From Lepas anatifera (taxonomy: Eukaryota; Arthropoda; Thecostraca; Lepadidae): DNA of 64,000 nt. Below are positions 10,807-20,367 of this stretch, in pieces (the first letter of the stretch is position 1; each line of letters starts with the position of its first letter). The notes below the pieces were generated by a model. The model had not been told where the DNA came from. It saw only the letters and a list, made by a program, of their open reading frames with translations, and searched no databases. The DNA lies in contig JAOTON010002103.1 in the NCBI GenBank assembly GCA_034440635.1, positions 62,001-126,000 on the forward strand, given 5' to 3'. Made by a program: the position numbers and the translations under genes.

Positions 10807-11438
10807 ATAGCACCTTGCAAACCCAAAATGTAGTCCTCTTGGTGGCGATGCGCGGGGGCTGCCTGGCGCCGAGAGCCTGCCTCCCCCTGTGGGCTCCTGA
10901 CCTCGCGTCTGGAGCCACACTGCTGTCCGACGGGGAGGGTTGGGTCGCATTTGGAGAAATGCGACTAGTACTCCCCTTCCGTAGGACAGGGGCGCAGGGG
11001 GAGTCCGCTTGGGCGCTCAGTAATTTACTGTGCGCCCGGGTGGACTTAGGGACTCCTCCGCGCCGCCGGGCCCCCTGGGTCCGGAGGCGCGGGGTAGGCG
11101 GCGGAATTGATGCCCCGGCGCCCCGCATCGGGCGCTCTCCGCGCGGTGCCACCTGGGGGACCTTTGTCAGGTGTATCTAACGGGTTCTAGCTCCATATGC
11201 CATCGACAGGCTGAGTGCAAACACAATATGTGGCGGTATAGGTAATGCCTGCCTAGAAATAGTGCGGTCGGGAGGGGTGGGGTGGGGTGGGATTGAAAGT
11301 GCTTATGAGGAAAACTGGGTTTGTGATTTTTCGTGGAATGTGAAGATGGTAAAGCTAAGAGTATTGAAAAAGTGAAAAATGTTACGATGCATGAATGTAA
11401 CTTGTGATGCCTAATGGTGCAAAATATAGAGGAAAAAA
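10807..11438 (+). other. LINE 3' untranslated region
   Basis: The first ~370 bases are GC-rich and include an open frame (10803-11180) without recognisable similarity. The rest becomes AT-rich and ends GGAAAAAA at the direct repeat. The run of six A residues is the only tail. Confidence 0.6.
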
Positions 11439-11454
11439 GTTTAACACGTAGCAG
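11439..11454. repeat. right 16-bp target-site duplication of LINE
   Basis: Identical to 3993-4008 (GTTTAACACGTAGCAG), immediately after the A run of the LINE. Confidence 0.75.
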
Positions 11455-11669
11455 CTGTTTGATTTTTCTCCATCACAAAATAATTTATTGGATCACAGCG
11501 TAATGATGTCAGGTCATGAAGCATGTCATTCAAGGTAACAAATCTAGAACATTTGAAATTTGCGCTGAAATTAGCTCATTTCCCGGCACCCCCTATCATG
11601 TGAAGTTTACACTTTGAGTTCAAGTGTGCAATAATGGACATACAGTATTCTCTGTCTAGCGTTCCGCCG

Positions 11670-11672
<3 letters not shown>

Positions 11673-11722
<50 letters not shown>
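11673..11722. repeat. (TA)n microsatellite
   Basis: About 25 TA units abut the left end of a MITE. Confidence 0.98.
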
Positions 11723-11726
<4 letters not shown>

Positions 11727-12246
11727 TTGTTCGTTAAAAACAATTTATTGTTGAGCCGCAGAAAGCTTTTTTAGATTTAGATTCAATGTTTCAAATAAGT
11801 TTAATGTTATTTTCGTTACGTTTGTGCAAAGTCGTAGCAAAGGACATAAAAAAGGTTTAAGTTTCACATAGAAATATTTCACCAAACTTATGGCATGATC
11901 ACACACAAAATTGATGCTCTTTAAAAGTATCAATCAGTTTGAATTTTTAAATCCTAATATTAAAGCGCACAGCATGCTGAGAAATGATCCTTCATCACAA
12001 AAATACCAAGCAAACATTTCAATCACGTCTAACACATCACATATCACAAATAACAGGAATACAGCACACTTAAAATGCTGCCTAAATATTCACCGAATAG
12101 TCCTATCATATAGGGGAAGATGTGTGAGTTGTTTGGTGTGGTTATTGATGATTGTTGACGTGTCTCGGATGTACAGTGTTTCTGGTGGGGGCATTTTAAA
12201 AACTTTTTGCGGCTCAACAAGCAATTGTATTTAACGAACAATGCAT
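11722..12246. mobile_element. 525-bp MITE with ~48-bp inverted ends
   Basis: The left end ATGCATTGTTCGTTAAA continues through TTGTTGAGCCGCA. The right end (about 12199-12246) is its reverse complement with a few mismatches and ends AACGAACAATGCAT. There is no transposase. It sits at the edge of a (TA)n tract, so any target duplication cannot be resolved. The superfamily is undetermined. Confidence 0.85.
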
Positions 12247-12764
12247 TAAAGACAATCTGCTCCCCAATTATACGAATACATATATATATTTTTTTTCTTT
12301 GAGGCAATGACAGTTGAATTGTATAGCACTCGCGCACTTGGATATTTTTATTTGGAATTTTTCTATTTTTCGTGCGCTGGTTTTGATTTCAGTCGTTAAT
12401 TCGTTTAAAATTTTACCAAAACTCATTAATTAGAACAAGTTTCAACTGTATTGTTTTCAACAGTCATCTTCAGCATTAAATATTTACTCATAGTTTTCAT
12501 TACACAATTCGAAAACATGTTTTTAAATATCACGAGAACGAGCATTATAACAGTACACTTCCTTAGAAGCTACCTTACCTATTATACACGATGCATCTAG
12601 GTATTCTTATAAGAACATTAACATAGTTTAAGGGTGTAACACTGACATTTACTACATTTCAAAACACGAATTACATAAATTAATTACATTTTGCATCAGT
12701 TACATGTGGCATATATTCATTAACAATGAACATTGATCATCATCTTATCCCCCCCAAAGCGTAA
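12247..12764. other. AT-rich interval with hammerhead-like word
   Basis: There are no genes. On the minus strand, 12473-12431 reads CTGAAGA, then a stem ACTGT/ACAGT, then GAAAC and GTT, resembling a hammerhead ribozyme core of the kind reported in Penelope-like elements (see findings). The rest is unremarkable. Confidence 0.4.
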
Positions 12765-12783
12765 AGCCTAATCCTCACGTAGC
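12765..12783 (+). repeat. 19-bp terminal-like repeat (left)
   Basis: AGCCTAATCCTCACGTAGC. Its exact reverse complement lies at 25813-25831, and the outside flanks read TAAA on both sides. The two may be ends of one 13-kb element or solitary ends of the same small family. Confidence 0.6.
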
Positions 12784-13490
12784 GTGATTTTCTGCCCAGA
12801 ACGCCGGCGTAATATGATGTCACACTAGGTGACGTATGATGATAGATTCATGACGTAATGGGTATGACGTCACTGCCTTGGAGCCTCGCTTCACAACTGA
12901 TTGGCGCTTTTTTACTTTGTGACAGAGGCAGAAGGTGAACTAATCAGTGGCATCCCCGCTTGTGGGCGGGTGAATTACTTTTCTAGTGTGATATTGGTTT
13001 AAGTTGTTTGACGATTACCCAGCGAGGCATCTCCCTTCATGTGCATACAATTTACCTCAGAGCAGTAGGGCCCGGCCTGACCCGACAAGACCCGCCGCGG
13101 CCGTCATGCTAATAAAAATATTATATCTCCTAAAGGATGCAACGTACAATGACGGAGTATTGACCTACCATGTTATAGCCTGATCGATTCAATTACTAAC
13201 TGAACATATCAGAGATGGGTGGGGTGCTAGTGAAGCTCGTGGCGCATGCAAAAGCAGGGATGTGTCAAATCACCGGATTTCTGTCACTTGTCACGCCATA
13301 ACTCGGTTTTGGGTGATTTGAATAGGCCGAATCTTGGTGTATAGGGAAGACCACTGCTATGAGTTGTTAGGAAAATGTCGATTTGGCCCAAGTCAAGAAT
13401 GCTCTGCGCTTTTTGCGCTTTTTGCGCTTTTTCAAGAATGCTCTGGTTCCTATATTTCTATTAGAAAAAGCAAATACCTAATACCGAAAA
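12784..13490. other. intergenic, nothing recognised
   Basis: Several TGACGTCA-like words (12818-12875) and a three-fold TTTTTGCGC repeat (about 13406-13432). No coding region recognised. Confidence 0.5.
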
Positions 13491-14425
13491 CGTTTGCAGT
13501 CAAAGCGGGGCTAGTATCTCCAAAACTATTGGTGCGCAATCCTAGGTAGGTATCAGCCAGCCGAATCTGCAGCCATTTAACCGTCTACGCGATGCCAATA
13601 AAGGCGACGTTTAGTGGGGCATGTGTCAGCTTCAGGGGCGTAGCCAGGATTTCAAGGGTAGCCAGGATTTCAGTCACGGATGCAAGGGCTGCTATGAGGC
13701 TTTAACATCCTCTCCCCGAAATGTCAGAGTGCCTTAAGTAAATAAATAGCCGGAGGCTATTTCAAGACCTGGGCATACAGCTTCACGGTCATTGAATGAA
13801 AAATGGCTGGAACCCCTGGCCCTAATACCGGATCTTCCCGAAATGGTGCCCCTAGGCTACCATCCACCCTCACCCTTTCTTGAGGAAATCCCGAATCTAC
13901 CCCTGCCTCCCCTTTCCACCAATTCCATGGCCACTGCCTCGTTCGTACCTACTCAGCACTATCCCCCGCGCGCGGATTCAAGGGGGGGCGGTGGGGGCGA
14001 GCGCCTCCTTGGACTGAACTTAAGCACTGCAAAGCTCTCCGTCTGGTGCATAAGCGGATCTAGGATTGCCGATCTGGGGGGGCGCCATCCGGACCAGGGG
14101 GACGGCACTTTTGACCAGAAAAACCTATCATGTTGGCGCAAAATCCTATCGGCCGGCGCCGATTCTCGCATCCTAGGAGGGGGAGGGTGGGAAGTGACAT
14201 TTCAGGGGGTATCATCGACCTTTCAGGGGGCGCCGTGACCATTTCAGGTGGCACCAAGGGTCGAAGGGGGCACGTGCCTTTTTGCCCCCTGGATCCGCCT
14301 ATGGTCTGGTGGGCGTTCCGTGGAACCCAAACGCACGTAAACAATAGGTGACTCGCAAACTATTCAGTCTGACAATATATTTCACGATCAATAAATGAAA
14401 AATTGCGGGTCCCCCACATCCTGAG
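13491..14425 (+). repeat. tandem segmental duplication, copy 1
   Basis: This block recurs at 14655-15745 in the same order: GTTTGCAGTCAAA with CCAAAACTATTG (13491 and 14655), GTCACGGATGCAAGGGCTGC (13672 and 14990), CTTCACGGTCATTGAATG (about 13777 and 15091), then a MITE, then ACGCACGTAAACAATAGGTG (about 14330 and 15669). The offset is 1.16 kb at the start and about 1.32 kb later, because copy 2 gained ~150 bp near 14830-14985. Open frames in both copies, on both strands, lie largely inside the MITE and are not genes. Confidence 0.9.
14049..14303 (+). mobile_element. GGATCC-end MITE, copy 1
   Basis: Ends are CATAAGCGGATC and GGATCCGCCTATG, inverted copies of CATAGGCGGATCC. The body contains GGGGGCGCCATC-type blocks, GACCTTTCAGGGGGCGCC and AAAACCTATCA, shared by the copies at 15366, 15844, 33223 and 48716 and by a reversed copy at 20131-20367. 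No coding capacity. Confidence 0.85.
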
Positions 14426-14654
14426 GGATGCCAGCCAGTTTTGTGGTGGTTCCTAAATTGCGTGGGCAAGAACATTTATTATATTCCGGCAACTTCTCCG
14501 GGTTAGGGGATATGGTCCTATATTTTTTTGTTTTTGCCCATCGCTCCAGAACATGGTTAGTGGCGACTCAAAACCCCCTTTGCTGCGCTGTTTTCAAGAA
14601 TGTTTTGGTGTCGTATATTTGTATTTGAAAAAGCAAATACTAACGAAAGTGTTT

Positions 14655-15745
14655 GCAGTCAAACCGGGGTTGGTATCTCCAAAACTATTGATGCGCAATC
14701 CTAGCCATCAGCGAGCATAATCTGCAGCCTTTGTACCGTCTACACGATGACAATAAAGGCGACCTTTTGTGGAGCACGTGCCAGCTCTGAGGGCAGTCTG
14801 AGCAAAGCACTGCTGATTTGTGGATTGTGCACTCTTTCGGCTATAAATTGAAAACAAAGGGTGGTAGGAAATAGGAATGAAAAGGTTTTAATTTTTACAG
14901 TGGTTGTTTCATGGTTCTCTCTGGGTAGAGCCTCCTCAAAATTGCAGAGGTGTGTATTGTCCAAGTGGGCACAAAAGGCGCTACTGCAGTCACGGATGCA
15001 AGGGCTGCTATGAGGCTTAAACATCCTCTCCCCGAAATGTCAGAGTGCCTAAAGTAAATAAATAGCCGGAGGCTATTTCAAAACCTGGGCATACAGCTTC
15101 ACGGTCATTGAATGAAAAATGACTGGAACCCCTGGCCCTAATACAGGAGCTTCCAGAAATGTGCCCCTAGGCTACCATCCGCCCTTCACCCTTTCTTGAG
15201 GAAATCCCGGATCTACCCCTGCCTCCCCTTTCCACTAATTACATGGCTACTGCCTCGTTCGTACCTAATCAGCACTGTCCCCCTGCGCGCGGATTCAAGG
15301 TTGAGCGGTGGGGGCGACCGCCTCCTTGGACTGAACTTAAGCACTGCAAAGCCCTCAGTCTGATGCATAACAGGATCCAGGATTGCCGATCGGGGGGACA
15401 CCTTCTCGGGGGGGGGAAGGTGCGCCATTGGTCCAGGAGGCGGCACTTTTGACCGGCAAAACCTATCAGGTTGGCGCAAAATCCTATCGGCCGGCGCCGA
15501 TTTTCGCATCCTGGGAGGGGGATAGGAAGTAGCATTTCAGGGGGCGCCATCGACCTTTCAGGGGGCGCCGTGACCATTTCAGGGGGCACCAAGGGTCGAA
15601 TAGGGGGCACATGCCCTTTTTGCCCCCTGGATCCGCCTATGGTCTGGTGGGCGTTTCGTTGAACCCAAACGCACGTAAACAATAGGTGACTCGCAAAGTG
15701 TTCAGTCTGACAATATATTTCACGATCAATAAATGAAACATTGCG
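14655..15745 (+). repeat. tandem segmental duplication, copy 2
   Basis: Second copy of the block at 13491-14425, including its own MITE. About 150 bp (roughly 14830-14985) have no counterpart in copy 1. A third, partial repeat of the tail (AATATATTTCACGATCAATA) appears at both 14373 and 15711. Confidence 0.9.
15366..15641 (+). mobile_element. GGATCC-end MITE, copy 2
   Basis: Left end CATAACAGGATCC, right end GGATCCGCCTATG, with the same body as copy 1. It moved with the segmental duplication rather than by separate insertion, since the flanks are shared. Confidence 0.85.
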
Positions 15746-15843
15746 GGTCCCCCACATCCTGGGGGGGTGGGAAGCAACATTTCAGGGGGCGCCATCGACC
15801 TTTCTGGGGGCACCAAGGGTTGATGGGGGCACGTACCCCCTTT

Positions 15844-16092
15844 CATAGGCGGATCCAGGATTGCCGATCGGGGGGCACCTTCCCGGGGGAGGGCGCCATC
15901 CGGACCAGGGGGCGCCACTTATGACCGGCAAAACTTATCAGGTGGGCGCCAAATCCTGTCGGTGGGCGCCGACTTTCTTATCCTGGGGGGGGTGGAAGCA
16001 ACATTTCAGGGGGGCGCCATCGACCTTTCAGGGGGCGCCGAGGGTCGATCGGGGGGGGCACGTGGCCCTCTTTCCCCCTGGATCAGCCTATG
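15844..16092 (+). mobile_element. GGATCC-end MITE, copy 3
   Basis: The left end CATAGGCGGATCC is perfect. The right end GGATCAGCCTATG appears twice in tandem (16080-16092 and about 16108-16120). The body is the family consensus. This copy lies just outside the duplicated block. Confidence 0.85.
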
Positions 16093-16120
16093 CCCCCTTT
16101 GCCCCCTGGATCAGCCTATG

Positions 16121-17943
16121 GTCCCCTCCCCACTGGTGGATCCTAGGGAGGGGACCATGGGAGTTGTTGCCCCCTTCAAAGCCTAGAAGGATATCGTTTG
16201 CCCCCCCAATGACCAACTTTTAGCCGTTTTTTTTAATGTTTTCGCGAATTATTTAGCATTTCAGCCCCCCCAATATTGGCTTGGCCACCTCCAAAAGCTG
16301 CTCCTGGATCCACCGATGCAAGTGGACTAGCTTCCGCTCCCGCTTGAGTAAATCCTGGATCCGCCCCAGCCTACCCTTTTTCTATTTCCATGGGTACTCC
16401 CCGTTTGTATCCCTACGCAGCACTCCCTTCCACCGTACTGAAAGGGGGGCGCTGTGCTCCCTAGCGCCTCCTTTCCTCTTAGAAACAAAGCCGGTCCAAT
16501 ACACTCAGGAAATAGGTGCGCCAAATTCCGCATAGATGGCAGTGCAGAGTATTATAAAAAGACCTTGATTTTGGCTAGTCAGAAGCAGAAGACCAAACAC
16601 GTAAACAACGCTTCAGTTGACATTTCCGAAACGGGAACGGATTTAGAATGCAGCAATCAGGAACGGGGATAAGCATTTAGCAGCGGATTAGTTTTATTTC
16701 CAAACGTGTGACTAAATGAGACTAAAACAAGCACCCACCTACTGTAGTGTTCTACATACCTACCTACCGTGCCAACTACATGCTACAAGGTATGGGACGA
16801 GTGGTTCTCAAGGGCAAGCAAGTTCTCAGTAGTAATTGAGCGTCGTGTTTCAAGGTTGGTGAGTGGACTATTGGGTATTATTTAGTGGCAAGCGTCATGT
16901 CATGTGTTGTATATATATTTATATATGGATGTCATGGTGTTAAGTATTGGCAAGGGTCATGTTAGGCATGTGCTAGGGTTTTTCTCAATAGTTAACCGCG
17001 CTAGCACCGACAATTAAACGCCACATAGCCCTAAACCGATCAATCGCATCGGATTCTGCCCAAAATTGCGCCGGCGTTCTGCTCAGAAAGTTCAATCCAA
17101 CCAGCTTTTCCGGCGCACAAAATTTCGGTCGGCGGCCGGATCACTGATTGGTCCAGAACCGATGACATCACCAGCCCAAGGCCCTAGAGATAGAAGGTAG
17201 AACGCTCCGCCCAGACCCCGTTCAAGTTGTTTGGCAGCATTACGCCATCATGGCTGGAGAGGTACAACAGTTACTATGCCGGGCATAGGAGAAATTGCAC
17301 TTTTTCGAAGCTCTAAATAACCTATTGTAGAACTGTATCAACAAAACTTATATGGTTGAACAGAAAGCTAAAAGATTTTTATTTGTGAAACCATCAGACG
17401 TTTTGCAAAAACTCCAGTGAAGAATATTATTTTTACAAATTTGCTAGAGCGTGTCAAAATAAGGACAGGTTCAGCACTAACAGCTGTTTACATTAAGACT
17501 AATCTCGATTTTGATTAGCTGTTGATTTCTGACCTTTGATTGGCTGTTGGTGGCACCTGCAGCAGAAGACAATAAACACCGGTGATCTCTTTAGCGAAGG
17601 TAAACTTATTACTCTCGGCTATTGAGTTGATCGAATAAATGCATGCCCTTTCAACAAATTCTTTGAAGTGTTATTATTTTTTCATTAGATTTACGTAGAA
17701 TACACTGCTCGCCGTTGAGATCAAGGCTACTGTCAAATGGGTGAAACATATTTATTTCGAGTTATACTAGATTGCTGCCAAATACGCCCAAACTTGGTAT
17801 GTTCCAGCTGATCCTTCCAAAAACTTAGTAGAATCTCCTATAACTTAGTAGGAAAGTCCGGTGACGTCATCATGGGAGGACTATATTTAGTAGGAAACTT
17901 GGTTGTACCCGTAGTTAAAGTACCCTGGCTCCGCCCCCAAAAC
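16121..17943. other. intergenic, promoter-like words only
   Basis: More GGATCC fragments lie at 16310-16370 and a short TATATA stretch at 16905-16930. Around 17140-17265 there is a CCAAT-type word (GATTGG), a GC box (CTCCGCCC) and ATGGCTGGAGAG followed by GTAC, which could be a leader exon but is far too short to call. Confidence 0.4.
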
Positions 17944-18045
17944 ATGGCAGCCGCTTGTTTTTCAAGGTCATTTTTGTTATTGTCGAGTGATGACGAAATA
18001 TCAACCAAACAAACCGAAACTCCCCGTCCAGATAGCATGGGGGAG
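17944..18045 (+). CDS. candidate first exon of an unidentified gene
   Basis: ATG 17944 lies 10-15 bases after a GC-box-like CTCCGCCCCC. The AACATGGCAGCC around the ATG resembles both a good translation start and a YY1-type site. The 34 codons (MAAACFSRSFLLLSSDDE, then STKQTETPRPDSMGE) end at GAG before GTGAGA, a strong donor match, in phase 0. I do not recognise the peptide and could not find the next exon, so it may belong to a host gene, to a DNA transposon spanning this region, or be chance. Confidence 0.2.
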
Positions 18046-20130
18046 GTGAGATGGAGATTTGTTATGGGGTTTGGTGAGTAGATTTGGGGTAGGGTGGTAT
18101 TGTAATATAATTTTCTGAATAGAAAAATGATCGAGGAACATGTCCAGCATAGAAAATGACAATTTTGCATCATAGTTTGTCACTAATACCTGTTTAAATT
18201 CAAGGATGTGTAAGTGGCCCGTTCGAGTTTGATACTATGCGAGGAGTTTTTAGCCTTTTGGAAGCCTGGAAATCGTATTTAATGTGCCAGTAGGATGGGA
18301 TGGTGATTTTCACATTCTGTGGACCTGAAGTGACAGGCCCAATCGAGATTTTTCAGAAGAAATGTATGATTTTTCCTTTCAGAATATTAAGTTTTTCATG
18401 TGAGTCTATTGCCATTTATTTATGTGTGGTTTATTTATTTTGACCTGTCCTTTCCATGTGATTAACTTACATTTCCTCAATTCCATGACTATTATCAGTT
18501 AGTTTCATATCATCCAGCAAATCTGGACATATTACAAGCTGTATTATACTTATACTGCACTACTATTCATGTATGCAATACCTACATACATGGGCAAGCC
18601 ATGACTATAATGGGTGCTGCCCATTATACCCACGCAAAATGCATACTCAATACAACTTCAAATATAAAGCAAAACATCCATTTTTGGACTGAGTGTTCTT
18701 ACATGTTGAATGAACAGTGTTGAATTGAATGTTGTACTTGGAAGTCGTCGGAATTTGTTATGTATTTGAATTGTGCTGTCCCACCACATAGGCATGCATC
18801 AGTCATGCTTTGCCATGGATGCATGTGTTGACATGGGCATTCATAGTATTTTTTGTTAATAAGAGCAGTGTTGCAGTGCTAAAATGGTATCTCCAATGCA
18901 TTGGCAATGGGAGATACCCCATTTCCTCTTGCACAGTGGAGAGCCACTCTGCAAAGTATGGCAGCAGGCTAGTCGAGTCGCCCTAGCAATGTAAAATTCT
19001 TGCACCACCAGCCTCCAAAAAATTTCACCAATCTTTCATATACCAGGGAGAAAAATGTACACATTGCTACCCACACAATGCAATACTACCTCTCCTATTA
19101 GTTAGTTAGTTAAGGACTTTTTACAAGGCCCCCTTCTGTGTTTTAATAACCATTCAGCCATTGTTTGTTTGGTTTAAGTGTCAACTTCCTCGCACCAGTC
19201 TTGCAAATTTACACCAGGTTGATAAAATTCACACTTCTAGCTCCTGTCTTCAAGGGAATTCGCACTGACAAGATTTCGTTGAAAATGCCATACTTTGCAC
19301 ACTGGGTGGAGAGGTCACGTGCTGAAATAGGTTCTCCAGAAATTCACCCACTTTTTCAATTACTATGGTCAAATGAAAATTTCCTCCTTCTTTGTCATGA
19401 TGTTACTTTGTGTATGGTGAGGAAGAAATTCTGCTGGTAATTTTAAATGATTTTAAATTTCATCCTCAGCATACTCAAAAGCCTGTTTAAGAATAAGCTT
19501 TAGTGCTTTGCAACAAACCAACCGCTGAAGTAATGGTGCTGCCAACTTTCAAAAGGATAAGGAAATCCTTACTGTTATCACTTGGTATTTGAACCTGGGT
19601 CAACAGTAATGAAGCTAATCCTGCATTCTTTGAAATATTCCAAACTGAGTGAGGCTTGTACCTTGGATACTGTTGAAGCATGATACTGTGTTTTGCCTTT
19701 AAACTCTTAAATCTGCTTTCTTTAGAACAAAACTTCAGGTTGTTTGTTGGTTGATTAGCTTTTTCTTTTTATGTACATTTTGTCATTTTGCCCACTTATA
19801 GACTCCAGGGAAGCTGAAATATGAACTAAAACTACAATGGTGGCATGGAAGTTAAAATAAGAACAGTGAATAGAGTTAATTTCCTGTGTAAAAGACAGGA
19901 GCACAGACCATGGTTGTTTTGCATGATTTCTGTGTAATATATAATGAGTTTGTCCAGCCATGTCATGAAAAACATTCACATAGGTTTTCCTCTTGTGTTT
20001 CTACCTCCTTATTTGCTGCTAGATCCATCGAGAATTTAAATATGTGCGGAGGTTCGTGTAGCCTCCCCAAAAGGTGGGATTCTGTTCTGGACTTTGCTTC
20101 TCGTTGAAAATTATTGGCCAGCTCTCATAT
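18046..20130. other. AT-rich intergenic, nothing recognised
   Basis: Open frames are under 95 codons and look random. No repeats longer than simple words were seen. Confidence 0.5.
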
Positions 20131-20367
20131 TTGGATCCAGGGGGTGGGGGAGGGGCAGGTGTCATACCGATCGACCCTCGTCGCCCCAAAAAGGTAGATG
20201 CCCCCTTCCGCCTGAAAGGTTGATGGTGCCCCTTTGAACTATCGTTCCTTCAATGCGAAAATCGGGTACCCACTGATAGGTTGGCGGCCACCCGATTGTT
20301 TTTCCGGTTAAATTTTTTGCCCCTGGTCCGGATGGCGCCCCCCCAATGGACAACCCGGATCCAGCTC
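20131..20367 (-). mobile_element. GGATCC-end MITE, copy 4 (reversed, diverged)
   Basis: GGATCCAG words at both ends enclose a reversed, diverged version of the family body: CTGAAAGGTTGATGGTGCCC is the complement of the CATCGACCTTTCAG block, and GGTCCGGATGGCGCCC is the complement of GGGCGCCATCCGGACC. Confidence 0.75.

Larger units (their letters stand above)
4009..11438 (+). mobile_element. near-full-length non-LTR retrotransposon (L1/Tx1-group LINE)
   Basis: A 7.4-kb unit with a ~220-bp GC-rich leader, ORF1 (4231-5506), a long inter-ORF region, ORF2 (7005-10806) encoding endonuclease and reverse transcriptase, a ~630-bp 3' region, and a terminal GGAAAAAA just before the second copy of a 16-bp direct repeat. 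The order coiled-coil ORF1, then apurinic-type endonuclease, reverse transcriptase and C-terminal zinc knuckle fits the L1/Tx1 group; the exact clade is an inference. One frameshift in ORF1 and two in ORF2 make this copy non-functional as read, yet it has few other lesions, so it inserted fairly recently. Confidence 0.85.

Noticed and set aside
10803..11180. 125-codon frame after ORF2
   Set aside because: Lies in the GC-rich LINE 3' region; an antisense frame is equally open and no domain is visible.
13792..16223. Many 60-160-codon frames on both strands
   Set aside because: They lie in the duplicated block and MITE copies; the protein frames differ between copies while the DNA is shared.
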